A stretch of 64,000 nucleotides of DNA from Haberlea rhodopensis (lineage: Eukaryota; Streptophyta; Magnoliopsida; Lamiales; Gesneriaceae): positions 310,001 through 374,000 of the forward strand of contig CAJQUN010000482.1 in the NCBI GenBank assembly GCA_907163345.1. The letters are read 5' to 3'. Shown here piece after piece: positions 1-9,852 of this stretch. A program made the translations under genes and the position numbers. The notes below the pieces were generated by a model that was not told the origin of the DNA, ran no database searches, and saw only the letters and a program-made list of their open reading frames with translations. How positions within the stretch are numbered: position 1 is the stretch's first letter; each line of letters starts with the position of its first letter.

Positions 1-1792
1 GTCATAGGCACGAATCCTTTCTTGGATTCTTGCATGCTAAACCTTTTAAGCACCTTGTCTATGTACGTACTTTGACTTAGACCAAGAAGCCTTCTCGATC
101 TATCTCTATAGATCTTGATTCCTAATACATAGGTGGCTTCTCCTAAATCTTTCATCGAAAACAGTTCCCTAGCCAAATCTTTACAGATTGCAAGGCAGGG
201 ATATCATTTCCAATAAGAAGTATGTCATCTACATACAACACTAGGAAAATGATTACGCTCCCACTGACCTTCTTGTAGACACAAGGTTCATCTTCATTTT
301 TGATAAAACCAAAATCTTTGATTGCATCATCAAAACGAAGATTCCAACTCCGAGAAGCTTGCTTCAATCCATAAATGGATCGTTGTAGCTTGCATATCTT
401 TCCAGCATCCTTTGGATCGACAAAACCCTCAGGCTGTGTCATGTACACATCCTCGAGCAGATTTCCATTAAGGAAAGCTGTTTTGACATCCATCTGCCAG
501 ATTTCATAATCATGAAATGCAGCTATTGCAAGTAAGATCCTTATGGATTTAACCATGGCCACTGGTGAAAAGGTTTCATCATAGTCAATACCATGAATTT
601 GTTTGAATCCTTTTGCAACCAGCCGACCTTTATAGGTTTGTACGTTACCATCCATATCGGTCTTTTTCTTGAAAATCCATTTGCACCCTATGGGTCGTAC
701 CCCTTCAGGTGGATCAACCAAAGTCCATACCTGGTTTGCATACATGGATTCCATCTCAGATTTCATGGCCTCTTGCCATTTCTCAGAATCATTGCCCATA
801 ATAGCTTGTTGATAAGATGACGGCTCATCCTCATCAATAAGTAGTAAGTCACCTTGTTGAGTCACAAGAAATCCATATCTCTGTGGCTCCCGGTGTTCTC
901 TTACAGACCTACGCTGGACTTGTGTCTCTTGAGCAGGTACTTCTTCCACAACAGCTTGTGGTGCCTGCTCTGTTTCCATCTCAATCTCAGGTTCAGTGTT
1001 TTCTTGTGGTTGAACTTCACTAAGTTCTATTTTTCTCCCACTGGTTTTTCTAGAAATAAATTCTCTTTCAAGAAATACACCAGTCCGAGCAACAACTACT
1101 TTGTTCTCGGTGGGATAATAGAAATAGTACCCTTTCGTTTCCTTAGGATACCCCACAAATAAACACTTATCAGATTTGGGTCCAAGTTTGTTAGTGGCAT
1201 GACGTCTAACGAAAGCCTCACAACCCCAAATCTTCATAAAAGACATACTAGGACGCTTCCCAGTCCATATCTCATATGGTGTCTTTTCCACTGATTTAGA
1301 TGGAACACGGTTCAGTAAGAAAATCGCTGTTTCTAGAGCGTGTCCCCAAAACGATATCGGAAGATCTGCATGACTCATCATTGATCTAACCATGTCTAAC
1401 AAGGTTCGATTTCTCCTCTCGGATACACCATTCCATTGTGGAGTATACGGAGGAGTGAGTTGTGGGACTATCCGACACTCCTTTAGATAGTCATGAAACT
1501 CTTGGCTTAAGTATTCACCTCCTCGATCTGATCGAAGGATTTTGATACTTTTGCCAAGTTGGTTTTGTACTTCATTCTTGAAATCTTTGAACTTTTCAAA
1601 GGTTTCATGTTTATGTTTCATTAGGTACACATACCCATATCTACTGAGGTCATCAGTAAATGTAACGAAGTATTGAAAACCACCTCTAGCTTGTGTACTT
1701 ATTGGTCCACATACATCACTATGTATTAGTCCCAATAAAACATTTGCCCTTTCAACATGTCCCTTAAAAGGGGCTTTAGTCATCTTGCCCAT
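1..1792 (-). pseudogene. COP1 pol fragment: integrase core and reverse transcriptase
   Basis: A 546-residue open stretch (1792 down to 152) carries the copia integrase core, with the first catalytic Asp in HSDVCGP, then SDRGG and VSERR, followed by a variable linker and the reverse transcriptase with TAFLNGNLLEDVYMTQ and the active-site box YVDDILL. The frame is lost near 164, where COP1 lacks one base that COP2 has. The remaining sequence to position 1 is still homologous to COP2 pol in another frame. The upstream part of pol (gag end, protease, integrase zinc finger) is in the neighbouring frame to the right. Dead as it stands: frame breaks at both ends and no RNase H in the window. Confidence 0.9.
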
Positions 1793-2957
1793 TAAACAAG
1801 AGTTTCAAATGAATCTAATACTCCATCCTTATGAAGTTTAGATATGCGGTTCTCGTTTATGTGGCCCAAGCGACAGTGCCAGAGATAAGTCGGATTACAA
1901 TCATTATTTTTAATCCTTATAGTATTTATGTTATAGATAGGCATATCAAGATTTAATACATAAAGACCATTCACCATTTGTGCACTAGCATAAAACATAT
2001 CATTTAAATAAATAGAACAACAATTGTCCTTTATTATAAATGAAAAACCATACTTGTCTAAACAAGAAATAGAAATAATGTTTTTAGTAATTGAAGGCAC
2101 AAAATAACAGTCTTTTAAAATCAACGATAAACCAGAAGGTAAAGCTAAATGATAATTTCCTATAGCTAATGCAGCAACTCTTGCTCCATTTCCAACTCGG
2201 AGATCAACTTCACCTTTCGCCAATGTCCTACTCCTTTTGAGATCCTGCACATTTACACAAATGTGAGATCCACATCCAGTATCTAATACCCATGATGAAG
2301 AAGTTGATAAATTGACTTCTATAACAAAAATACCTGAAGCGGAAGTCACACTTCCTTTCTTTAGATCCTCCAGATATACTTTGCAGTTCCTTTTCCAATG
2401 GCCGGTCTCACCGCAATGGAAACAGTTCCCTTCCTTTGCTATCCCTCCCTTTGGTTTCAGTGCATGAGACTTTGGCTTAGATTTAGCAAAGACCTTCTTT
2501 GCTTTCTTGTTGCCTTTAGCTTTGGCCCTTCCTTTGCCTTTATTCACAATAAGGACATTTGTGGCCTTAGTCTTCTTAGTATTTGCTTCATATGTTCTCA
2601 ACATACCAAGCAACTGGGGCAGAGTCTTTTCCATATCAGTCATATTGTAATTTACTACAAATTGACTGAAGCTCTCCAGCAACGATTGCAAGATTACATC
2701 GGTGGCCAACTCTTGGTCCAATGGAAAACCTAGCTTGTCCAGATTCTCAATGTACCCAATCATCTTGAGCACATGAGTTCCAACTAAGCTTCCCTCTACC
2801 ATCCTGCACTGGAATAACGCTTTAGAGACGTCATACCTCTCTTGTCTAGCTTGCTGTTGGTACAACTGCTTTAAGTGTTCGATCATATCGAACGCCTCCA
2901 TTTCCTCATGTTGCTTCTGAAGCTCAGAGTTCATGGTGGCAAGCATGAGGCACCCAA
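1792..2957 (-). pseudogene. COP1 gag C-terminus, protease and start of integrase
   Basis: Continues the COP1 polyprotein from the GYP1 insertion point. Visible in order: the gag helical region (from MLATMNSELQKQHEE), a lysine-rich basic stretch, one CCHC zinc knuckle (CFHCGETGHWKRNC), the aspartic protease box WVLDTGCGSHIC and the two histidines of the integrase zinc finger (LWHCRLGHIN). Compared with COP2, a 22-bp deletion near 1802 removes the two cysteines of that zinc finger and shifts the frame, so the product would stop just after LDSF. The gag start is on the far side of GYP1, at 12199. Confidence 0.9.
2953..2957. repeat. Target-site duplication CCCAA, left copy (GYP1)
   Basis: CCCAA precedes the TGTAAGG start of the GYP1 LTR and is repeated at 11966-11970 straight after its TGTCACA end. 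COP2, which lacks the insertion, has CCCAA once at the matching site (about 35276-35280). Confidence 0.95.
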
Positions 2958-3520
2958 TGTAAGGACCCTAATCCTTAAGTGCGGAATCAATGCATAATTA
3001 GGGCTAATAATATGATCAGAGTAGAATAAACATGTTGAGTCTATGAGCTTAAGCCTTTACATGCCAAAATAAGGACTACCAAAAGGATTAATTACATTCC
3101 AATCAATGAATGTTCAACTATAGTTTTATACTACTCCTAGAGTAGATACTATCAAAAATAATCCTGTCCTTTCTGCCTCAAAAGAATGCTTCATAAGCTC
3201 ACCACCTCAACCCGTTCAAGCCCATCTATCATGCCAAAAAGGTACCTACAAGGACAACCCCCAAACATGAGCAATAATAATCATTCATATTCAACACAAT
3301 ATGAAGATAAAGCGTAAATGCATAATCAATATGAAACACTTCCTGTTTCCCGTGCATTTCAAACGCTTCCCGTTTGGTTGTCCCTGTACCAGAACTCATG
3401 AGTATAATCAATAGATTATTTTTCAATGGCCAAAACATGTCATGACATCATATACCATCTCAACTGTACCACATATTGGTCACCATTCCCTAGTCTGTCC
3501 ATCACAGTGTATTTTAATGC

Positions 3521-3680
3521 CCCTCGCTTATATTCATATGGGCGGCATAGGATAACCTCGCTACAATGGACATGCGGCGCTCCCACCCCTCGCTTCACAG
3601 AGAGCGGCAAATACCCTTTCCTCGCCCCATGTGACAACCACGCTCAAATGTGACATGCGGCGCTCCCACCCCTCGCTTCA
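3521..3680. repeat. CGCT/AGCG hairpin repeats in GYP1 LTR
   Basis: Repeated units of the form CCCTCGCT, a short variable loop, then AGCGGCAAA or GGCGGCAT. The two arms can pair. Two long copies share the block ATGCGGCGCTCCCACCCCTC. The right LTR has the same array at about 10416-10575. Counterparts occupy the same relative place in SOLO1, SOLO3 and LARD1. Confidence 0.6.
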
Positions 3681-4112
3681 CATTTAGCGGAACCAATACA
3701 AAAAGCGGCAAGCATTAAAATCATCAAAGGATGACCACGACTCATGGGTGTGCATCCAATAATCATAATATGCATCTAACATCAATATGCATAAATTACC
3801 ATGTATATGCATCCACAATGCAATACCTCATATGGCATAAATCAACATGTATATGCATCCACAATGCAATACCACATATATACTCGCATCCACAATGCAT
3901 AAACAATGAGTATATAAAATACATGTTACCGTTGGGTGCCCGTACGTCCACTACGTACCTTTCCAAAAGTGGAATTGGTCCGGCTTCAATTCCTCGGTTG
4001 TGTTGCTACCTGGGATGGTTCTACACAATCACACAACCCCATATTAGAAGCCAAATAATAGCCAAATACCAAAAATTTGACAAAATAAACCATTTTCCAA
4101 AATTCCACAGGC

Positions 4113-4327
4113 GGCGATCGATCGCTTCACCCAGGCGATCGGTCGCCTCAAAATTATCACTGTGGCGATCGGTCGCCCCAAACATGGCGATCGATCGCCA
4201 TCCCTTTGAAAAACCTACTGCCTCTCGGCGATCGGTCGCCCCATTTTAGGCGATCGATCGCCTAACACGTAAAAAGTCTACTGCCTCTTGGCGATCGGTC
4301 GCCTCTTTTCAGGCGATCGATCGCCTC
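4113..4327. repeat. GATCGATC-type palindrome array, GYP1 3' LTR
   Basis: Eight copies of a 14-bp motif spaced roughly 20-40 bp. Four are self-complementary (GGCGATCGATCGCC, or with T last) and four carry a central G (GGCGATCGGTCGCC), in the order A, G, G, A, G, A, G, A. Spacers are unrelated to each other. The same eight-unit array is at about 11008-11222 in the other LTR. Confidence 0.9.
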
Positions 4328-4771
4328 GCACAGACATGCGTTTTTCTGCCATTTTTGCACCCAAAATCCTTCCAAACCATTCCAACATTTATACCAACCA
4401 ACCAACAACATAAATATCAACATAAACCACCAAAATACACCTCAAAACAAGTATAAATCCAACCTTTAAACAAAACCACAACAACCCACACAAACCCATT
4501 TCAAAACCATTCAAAATCAAACCAAACTCAAACAAAATCTTACAAAATTAAAGCTTGAGGTACCCATACCTCTTGGGGATCTCAAATCACCCAATATGCT
4601 CCACAAATCAAGATTTTTGAAGGGTTTCTCCTCAACCCTAGGCTTGAGCTCGAAAATTTGGAGGGGAAGGGTTTGTGGGTTTTGATTTGGTAAAGTGAAA
4701 GTGAGGTTGAAAGAGTGGGGTTGGATATTAAAATGTGAGTTAATTTAAAATGATACCAAAATAATTCCATG

Positions 4772-4783
4772 GTGTATAAAACA
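4772..4783 (-). promoter_or_regulatory. Possible LTR TATA box (GYP1)
   Basis: Minus-strand GTTTTATACACC, followed in the transcription direction by a CT-rich stretch (GA-rich on the plus strand, about 4650-4720). SOLO1 has the same block with TTTTATACATC at about 39230-39240. No transcription start can be seen directly. The copy in the right LTR is 6,896 bp further on. Confidence 0.45.
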
Positions 4784-5069
4784 CCCCAACATGATATTTT
4801 TCAAAGCATTTACTCAAAATGCACCATAATATCAATTAACACATGATTTCCAATTAATTGCTAACCAATGCAAATAAATCATGCTTCCAATAATATTTAC
4901 CCAACAAGCACCACATGCACCCTAAAATGCAACCCCGGGTCATCCCTACCACATGACCATGCATTTCCATAAGGTAAATAAATCCCAACACATAATCAAT
5001 TACCACATAATTAATCATGTAAACATAATTTAAGGCCAAATAGCAATTAACCATTTCGGGGATGTCACA

Positions 5070-5086
5070 ATACTCCCCTACTTATA
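5070..5086 (-). promoter_or_regulatory. GYP1 polypurine tract
   Basis: On the minus strand AAGTAGGGGAGTAT abuts the start of the 3' LTR, the position expected for the plus-strand DNA primer. GYP2 has the near-identical AAGTAGGGGAGTAA at 19961-19974. Confidence 0.85.
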
Positions 5087-8000
5087 AGATTTCGTCCTCG
5101 AAATCACATGCACTTACCCCAACAGAAACTAAACATAAACTCATACCAGAGAATAGTTCCGGGTAGTGCTGCACCATATGCCGCTCCGTCTCCCACGTAG
5201 CCTCCTCGACACCCCTGCGATCCCACTGAACTTTGATCATCGGTATCACTTTGTTCCGAAGTCTACGGTCTGCTCTGTCCAGAATTCTAACAGGCCGTTC
5301 CACATAAGATATATCTGACTCTAACTGAACTTCGGAAGGCTGTAACACGTGAGACGGATCCGGCTCATACTTCCGCAACATTGATACACGAAACACATCA
5401 TGTATCCCAGATAAAGAAGGCGGCAAAGCCAGTCGGTAAGCCAATGTGCCAATGCGCTGCAAAATCTCGTATGGTCCCACAAACCTCGGAGACAGTTTCC
5501 CGCGCATCCCAAACCGCACAACGCCTCTGAAAGGCGAGATCTTCAAAAAGACCTTATCTCCCAACTGAAACTCTAACGGTCTCCGCCGTTTATTCGCATA
5601 AGCTGCCTGTCTGTCTTGGGCCGCTTTCATTTTCTGCCTTATAATCTTTATCTTCTCTTCCATTTCCCGGATCAACTCAGGCCCTCCGACTGATCTACTG
5701 TCCAAATCATCCCAACACAGGGGTGATCTACATCGTCTGCCATAAAGAGCTTCAAACGGAGCCATCTGAATACTTGCCTGGTAGCTATTGTTATAAGAAA
5801 ACTCTACCAGAGGCACTGAATCCTGCCAAGAAGCATCAAACTCCAAAACACAAGCTCTTAACATGTCCTCGAGCATCTGAATAGTGCGCTCGGTCTGGCC
5901 ATCCGTCTGAGGATGATAAGCAGTGCTCAATCTGACCTCAGTTCCCAAAGCTGACTGAAGGCCTTCCCAGAAATGAGATGTGAATGGCGGATCTCGATCT
6001 GACACAATAGAAACGGGGATCCCATGCAATCTCACCACATCTCTAATATACAACTGCGCCATCCTCAAAAATGTGAAAGTCATGCTATAGGGGATAAAGT
6101 GGGCTACCTTAGTCAATCTGTCCACAATCACCCAAATAGCATTGAAGCCTGAAGCACTCCTCGGCAAATGAGTCACGAAGTCCATGGAAATGTGCTCCCA
6201 CTTCCACTTCGGTATCTCCAAGCTCCTCAATTCGCCGCCAGGTCTCTGCCTCTCTGCCTTAACCTGCTGGCAGATCAGACACCTCTTCACAAAAGCGACG
6301 ACATCAGACTTCATTCTCTTCCACCAAAACTGACCACGCAGATCTCTGTACATCTTCTTCCCGCCTGGGTGGATGCTAAGTCTGCTACTGTGAGCTCGTT
6401 CCAAGATCCCCTTACGCAACTCCGGCGTACTCGGAACTACCCAGCGGTTACCCAATCTCAAAGATCCGTCGTCGGCCACTCTGAACTTCGTCGGCTGACC
6501 AAGATGTACTAAAGATAACCACCTCCGAACCTCATCGTCTGACCTCTGAGCTCTCCTGATACGCTGATAAATATCTGGCTCAGCTAGCAAAGTCGATACA
6601 TACACAGGTGATGCATCAATGTCAAAATCATAGCCCAGATGGCAATAGGAGGTCATCATAGCCGACAAATGAATGACGTCCTCAGCAGAACTCCTCACTT
6701 TCCGGCTCAAAGCGTCTGCTGTCAAATTGGCTTTCCCCGGATGGTACTCTATCTCGCAATCATAGTCCTTGAGTAGGTCCATCCATCTCCTCTGTCTCAT
6801 GTTCAGCTCCGCCTGAGTGAATAGAAACTTGAGGCTCTTGTGATCCGTATAGATGGTAAACGACGTACCATACAAATAATGCCTCCAGATCTTCAGGGCG
6901 AAGATGATAGCCGCCAATTCCAAGTCATGAACTGGATATCTGGTCTCATGCGGCTTCAACTGCCTCGATGCATAAGCTACCACATGCTTATCTTGCATCA
7001 GAACACACCCAAGGCCCTGAAGCGATGCATCAGTATACAACACAAATCTGGAGTTCTCCGTAGGAATCACTAATACTGGCGCCGTCGTCAACCGGTGCTT
7101 CAACTCCTGGAAGCTCTCCTCACAAGCTTCTGACCAAAAGAAAGGCACACCCTTCTGAGTCAACTGAGTCAGCGGCTTGGCAATCTTCGAAAAGCCCGCG
7201 ACGAAGCGCCGATAATACCCGGCCAAACCAAGAAAACTCCGAATCTCAGGCACAGAAGTGGGGGCAGTCCACTCCATCACAGCCTCAATCTTCTTGGGGT
7301 CCACTGATATCCCGCTGCTCGAAATGACATGCCCCAGAAACACCACACTGCTCAGCCAAAATTCACACTTACTGAGCTTAGCATACAACTGATGCTCTCT
7401 AAGAATCTGAAGCACTGTCCTCAAGTGTTTCACATGATCTTCCTCACTCCGGGAGTAGATAAGAATGTCGTCAATAAACACGATGACGAACTGATCAAGA
7501 TACGGCTGAAACACTCTGTTCATCAGACTCATAAAGACGGCCGGGGCGTTCGTCACACCGAACGGCATTACTAAGAACTCATAATGCCCGTATCGAGTCC
7601 GGAACGCTGTCTTCTGCACATCTTCCTCTCTGACCCGAATCTGATGATACCCGGACCTCAAATCAATCTTGCTATACACCCTGGTACCTTGCAACTGATC
7701 AAACAAGTCGTCAATCCTTGGGAGAGGATACTTGTTCTTCACTGTAGCCTTATTCAGCTGCTGGTAATCGATGCACAACCGCATCGAACCGTCCTTCTTC
7801 TTCACAAAGAGAACTGGTGCGCCCCATGGCGACACGCTCGGGCGTATATAACCCTTGTCAAGGAGATCCTGCAACTGCTCTTTCAACTCTCTCAACTCTG
7901 CCGGTGCCATCCTATAAGGTGCACGAGAGATAGCGGATGTCCCTGGCAACAGCTCGATCCCAAACTCGACTTCCCTAGCCGGTGGGAATCCTGGGATCTC

Positions 8001-8183
8001 TTCTGGAAATACATCAGCGAACTCTGCCACTACTGGTACATCCTCAACTCTCAGTTCTTTACTCTTTCCAGACGTGTCCACGACATAAATAAGATAGCCC
8101 GTGTGCCCACGTTCCAACAGCTGAGTCATCTTGATCGCTGAAATCAATGGAATCTTCGCACCCCGTTGCCATAGAAAGTCCAC
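5082..8183 (-). CDS. GYP1 pol: RT, RNase H, integrase, chromodomain
   Basis: A single open frame of 1,033 residues. Reverse transcriptase lies at about 95-290, with active site FIDD at 236-239. RNase H lies at about 378-495 (D385, E422, D447). The integrase zinc finger is H598, H605, C635, C638, and the integrase core is D668, D729, E765 with exactly 35 residues between the last two. A GPY/F segment follows at about 903 and a chromodomain at about 959-1011 (VKVQWDRRGVEEATWE). In chromoviruses the chromodomain is thought to steer integration to particular chromatin. The first few residues belong to the protease-RT linker, and the frame overlaps gag-protease by 40 bp, so this ATG is probably not a natural start: either a one-base lesion or a frameshift separates the two. 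All catalytic residues are present. Confidence 0.93.
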   Translation of the reverse strand: MDFLWQRGAKIPLISAIKMTQLLERGHTGYLIYVVDTSGKSKELRVEDVPVVAEFADVFPEEIPGFPPAREVEFGIELLPGTSAISRAPYRMAPAELRELKEQLQDLLDKGYIRPSVSPWGAPVLFVKKKDGSMRLCIDYQQLNKATVKNKYPLPRIDDLFDQLQGTRVYSKIDLRSGYHQIRVREEDVQKTAFRTRYGHYEFLVMPFGVTNAPAVFMSLMNRVFQPYLDQFVIVFIDDILIYSRSEEDHVKHLRTVLQILREHQLYAKLSKCEFWLSSVVFLGHVISSSGISVDPKKIEAVMEWTAPTSVPEIRSFLGLAGYYRRFVAGFSKIAKPLTQLTQKGVPFFWSEACEESFQELKHRLTTAPVLVIPTENSRFVLYTDASLQGLGCVLMQDKHVVAYASRQLKPHETRYPVHDLELAAIIFALKIWRHYLYGTSFTIYTDHKSLKFLFTQAELNMRQRRWMDLLKDYDCEIEYHPGKANLTADALSRKVRSSAEDVIHLSAMMTSYCHLGYDFDIDASPVYVSTLLAEPDIYQRIRRAQRSDDEVRRWLSLVHLGQPTKFRVADDGSLRLGNRWVVPSTPELRKGILERAHSSRLSIHPGGKKMYRDLRGQFWWKRMKSDVVAFVKRCLICQQVKAERQRPGGELRSLEIPKWKWEHISMDFVTHLPRSASGFNAIWVIVDRLTKVAHFIPYSMTFTFLRMAQLYIRDVVRLHGIPVSIVSDRDPPFTSHFWEGLQSALGTEVRLSTAYHPQTDGQTERTIQMLEDMLRACVLEFDASWQDSVPLVEFSYNNSYQASIQMAPFEALYGRRCRSPLCWDDLDSRSVGGPELIREMEEKIKIIRQKMKAAQDRQAAYANKRRRPLEFQLGDKVFLKISPFRGVVRFGMRGKLSPRFVGPYEILQRIGTLAYRLALPPSLSGIHDVFRVSMLRKYEPDPSHVLQPSEVQLESDISYVERPVRILDRADRRLRNKVIPMIKVQWDRRGVEEATWETERHMVQHYPELFSGMSLCLVSVGVSACDFEDEIL

Positions 8184-9643
8184 TGACTGCCCAACTCAGG
8201 TCTGAACTTCACTGTCCTCTGTCGGCAATCTACCACTGCCTGATATCTGTTCAGAACATCAATACCCAAGATGCAGTCGAAGTCTGACATACCCAGCACA
8301 ATCAAGTCTGATCTCAACTCGTTGCCCTCAAAATAAATGAGGCTATCTGCCAAAAACTGATCAGCAACGACGTTTCTTCCAGTGGGTGTCGAGACCAAAA
8401 GAGGCGTGGGCAAAGGAGACGTGCGCATATGGTGTCTTTCCACAAATCCCACAGACACAAAGGAATGGGAGGCACCTGTATCTATCAAAACAAAAGCAGG
8501 GTACGTAAATAAATGGCACGTACCGGCAATCACCTCCTCTGGAGCTGCCTGAGCCTGCTCCCTGGTCAGTGCATATACTTGTCCCTTGGGTGGTCCCACT
8601 GTCTGACCTCCCGATGGACGAGGCCCAAACTGCTGCCTCTGCTGCACTGTCATGTCCTCAAACCTTGGCCTGTTGCCCTGATACTCTGACTGGCCTCCCC
8701 TGGTGGGACAATACCGAGCAATGTGGCCCATCTTGCCACAGACATAACATGCAGGACACTTATTTGAAGAATGCGGTCCTCCACAATTGTTGCACCTAGG
8801 CTCTCCCGGCCTATTCCCTTGTGAAGATCCTCGACTGGCGGACCAATTTCCTTTCTTGCCATCCTGTTTCTGACCAAAGTATTTCTTTCCACCATACCAC
8901 GAAGATGAGGAGGCACCACGGGGTTTAAATGGCTCACCCCGAGGCCTCAAACTGTCACCAGTCTGCCTCTGTTGCGGTACCGGTGGTGGCATGGCATAAG
9001 CTCCCACTCCTAGCTCAGCAAGCTCCGCTCTTGTGAGAGCATCATCAAAAGAAGTTGGGTTATTGATGATAACCCGGTCATAGAGCTCCGGTCGCAGTCC
9101 TTTCATGAAATTTCTCATCTTGGCACGTCCATCAGAGGCAATATGGGGGACATACCTCAGTAGTGATGAGTACTGTGTGGCATAGTCTGCCACTGTCATG
9201 TTCCCCTGCCTCAGACTTGCAAATTCATCCTCTTTTGTCTGTCTTGCTGCCGCGGAGAAGTATCGGTTCAAGAACCTGGTCCTGAAGAGCGTCCAGTCAA
9301 TCACAGCACCCAGTGCTCTCATTTCCATTACTGTGCTCCTCCACCACATCAGAGGTTTCTTGGCTAATTGAAACTCCGCTTGCCTCAGCCAAGCCGTCAC
9401 AGCACAAGGAGCCGATACAAAGATCTGCTCAAGTCTCTCCAGCCACTCTTCAGCTTCTTCTCCGGACTCTGTCCCCTCAAACCGGGGCGGATGATAAGAC
9501 AGAAACTGCGTCAAGCTAATCTCACCCGGTAGCAATAACTGGACCACTGGTTCCATTCCTACAGCCGGTGGAGGTAGAGGATTAGCCTGTCCAATACTCG
9601 CATTTACACTCCCAACATCTCCGACTTCCTCATTAGCAGCCAT
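8144..9643 (-). CDS. GYP1 gag-protease
   Basis: 499 residues from MAANEEVGDV. I chose this ATG over the one four codons upstream because GYP2 aligns from here and lacks the upstream ATG. The retrotransposon gag domain spans about 45-215 (WLERLEQIF, LMWW, FLNRYFS, LRQGNMTVADYA). A linker rich in Pro, Arg and Gly follows, then two zinc-knuckle-like motifs: 284-296 (short, C-X2-C-X3-H-X4-C) and 299-312 (normal CCHC). The aspartic protease has D388 in LIDTGASHSF and a second conserved box ILGIDVL. Gag forms the particle and packages RNA; the protease cleaves the polyprotein. The frame ends at 8144 after WTFYGNGV, where GYP2 and GYP3 read straight on into pol, so a single-base shift separates it from pol. 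Confidence 0.92.
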   Translation of the reverse strand: MAANEEVGDVGSVNASIGQANPLPPPAVGMEPVVQLLLPGEISLTQFLSYHPPRFEGTESGEEAEEWLERLEQIFVSAPCAVTAWLRQAEFQLAKKPLMWWRSTVMEMRALGAVIDWTLFRTRFLNRYFSAAARQTKEDEFASLRQGNMTVADYATQYSSLLRYVPHIASDGRAKMRNFMKGLRPELYDRVIINNPTSFDDALTRAELAELGVGAYAMPPPVPQQRQTGDSLRPRGEPFKPRGASSSSWYGGKKYFGQKQDGKKGNWSASRGSSQGNRPGEPRCNNCGGPHSSNKCPACYVCGKMGHIARYCPTRGGQSEYQGNRPRFEDMTVQQRQQFGPRPSGGQTVGPPKGQVYALTREQAQAAPEEVIAGTCHLFTYPAFVLIDTGASHSFVSVGFVERHHMRTSPLPTPLLVSTPTGRNVVADQFLADSLIYFEGNELRSDLIVLGMSDFDCILGIDVLNRYQAVVDCRQRTVKFRPELGSQWTFYGNGVRRFH

Positions 9644-9836
9644 GCTGTAACACAAATGTTAACAACAATCCAAAGCAATATACATCATATCCTTAGATAA
9701 CAGGAGTGATATAAGCATGTTAGTATAACCAAATATACACCAATATGCACCACATGCATAAACATGCTTCAAATGTAAGCACCTAGCCAAACATGCTAAG
9801 GCTACCCTTCACTCGTTCCCGGGTTCTCTAACCACT
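9644..9836 (-). other. GYP1 untranslated leader between PBS and gag
   Basis: About 190 bp of AT-rich, non-coding sequence between the primer binding site and the gag start. I see no open frame or repeat in it. Confidence 0.7.
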
Positions 9837-9848
9837 GCTCTGATACCA
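9837..9848 (-). promoter_or_regulatory. GYP1 primer binding site (tRNA-iMet)
   Basis: The minus strand reads TGGTATCAGAGC four bases inside the 5' LTR. This is the usual plant LTR-element match to the 3' end of initiator tRNA-Met. It primes minus-strand DNA synthesis and fixes the orientation of the element. Confidence 0.95.
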
Positions 9849-9852
9849 CTAA

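Larger units (their letters stand above)
1..2957 (-). mobile_element. COP1, 3' portion of a Ty1/copia LTR retrotransposon (cut by window edge)
   Basis: Minus-strand copia element. Its internal domain runs from a gag start at 12199 leftwards, is interrupted by GYP1 at 2958-11965, and continues to the left edge, where the end of reverse transcriptase, RNase H and the 3' LTR are missing. It is the same family as COP2 (30304-38897), with which it aligns almost base for base over this part. The GYP1 insertion left the 5-bp duplication CCCAA (2953-2957 and 11966-11970). The right end of COP1 is at 15385, inside GYP2, so the order of insertion is GYP2, then COP1, then GYP1. Confidence 0.93.
2958..5069 (-). 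repeat. GYP1 3' LTR
   Basis: Direct repeat of 9853-11965. In the sense of transcription (minus strand) it starts TGTGACATCC and ends GGTCCTTACA. Reading that way it holds a TATA-like box (4772-4783), a pyrimidine-rich stretch after it, an eight-unit GATCGATC-type array (4113-4327), a block conserved in other LTRs around 3925-3960, and a hairpin-type repeat region (about 3521-3680). The small open frames inside it are by-products of these repeats. Confidence 0.95.

Noticed and set aside
3731..4249. 172-codon frame in the GYP1 LTR (and its copy at 10639-11145) with repeated Arg-Arg-Ser words
   Set aside because: The repeated residues come from the GATCGATC array and the frame runs against the direction of transcription.
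9837..9848. tRNA-Met gene signatures at the PBS sites
   Set aside because: Only about 12 bases match the tRNA 3' end and each sits next to an LTR; they are primer binding sites.
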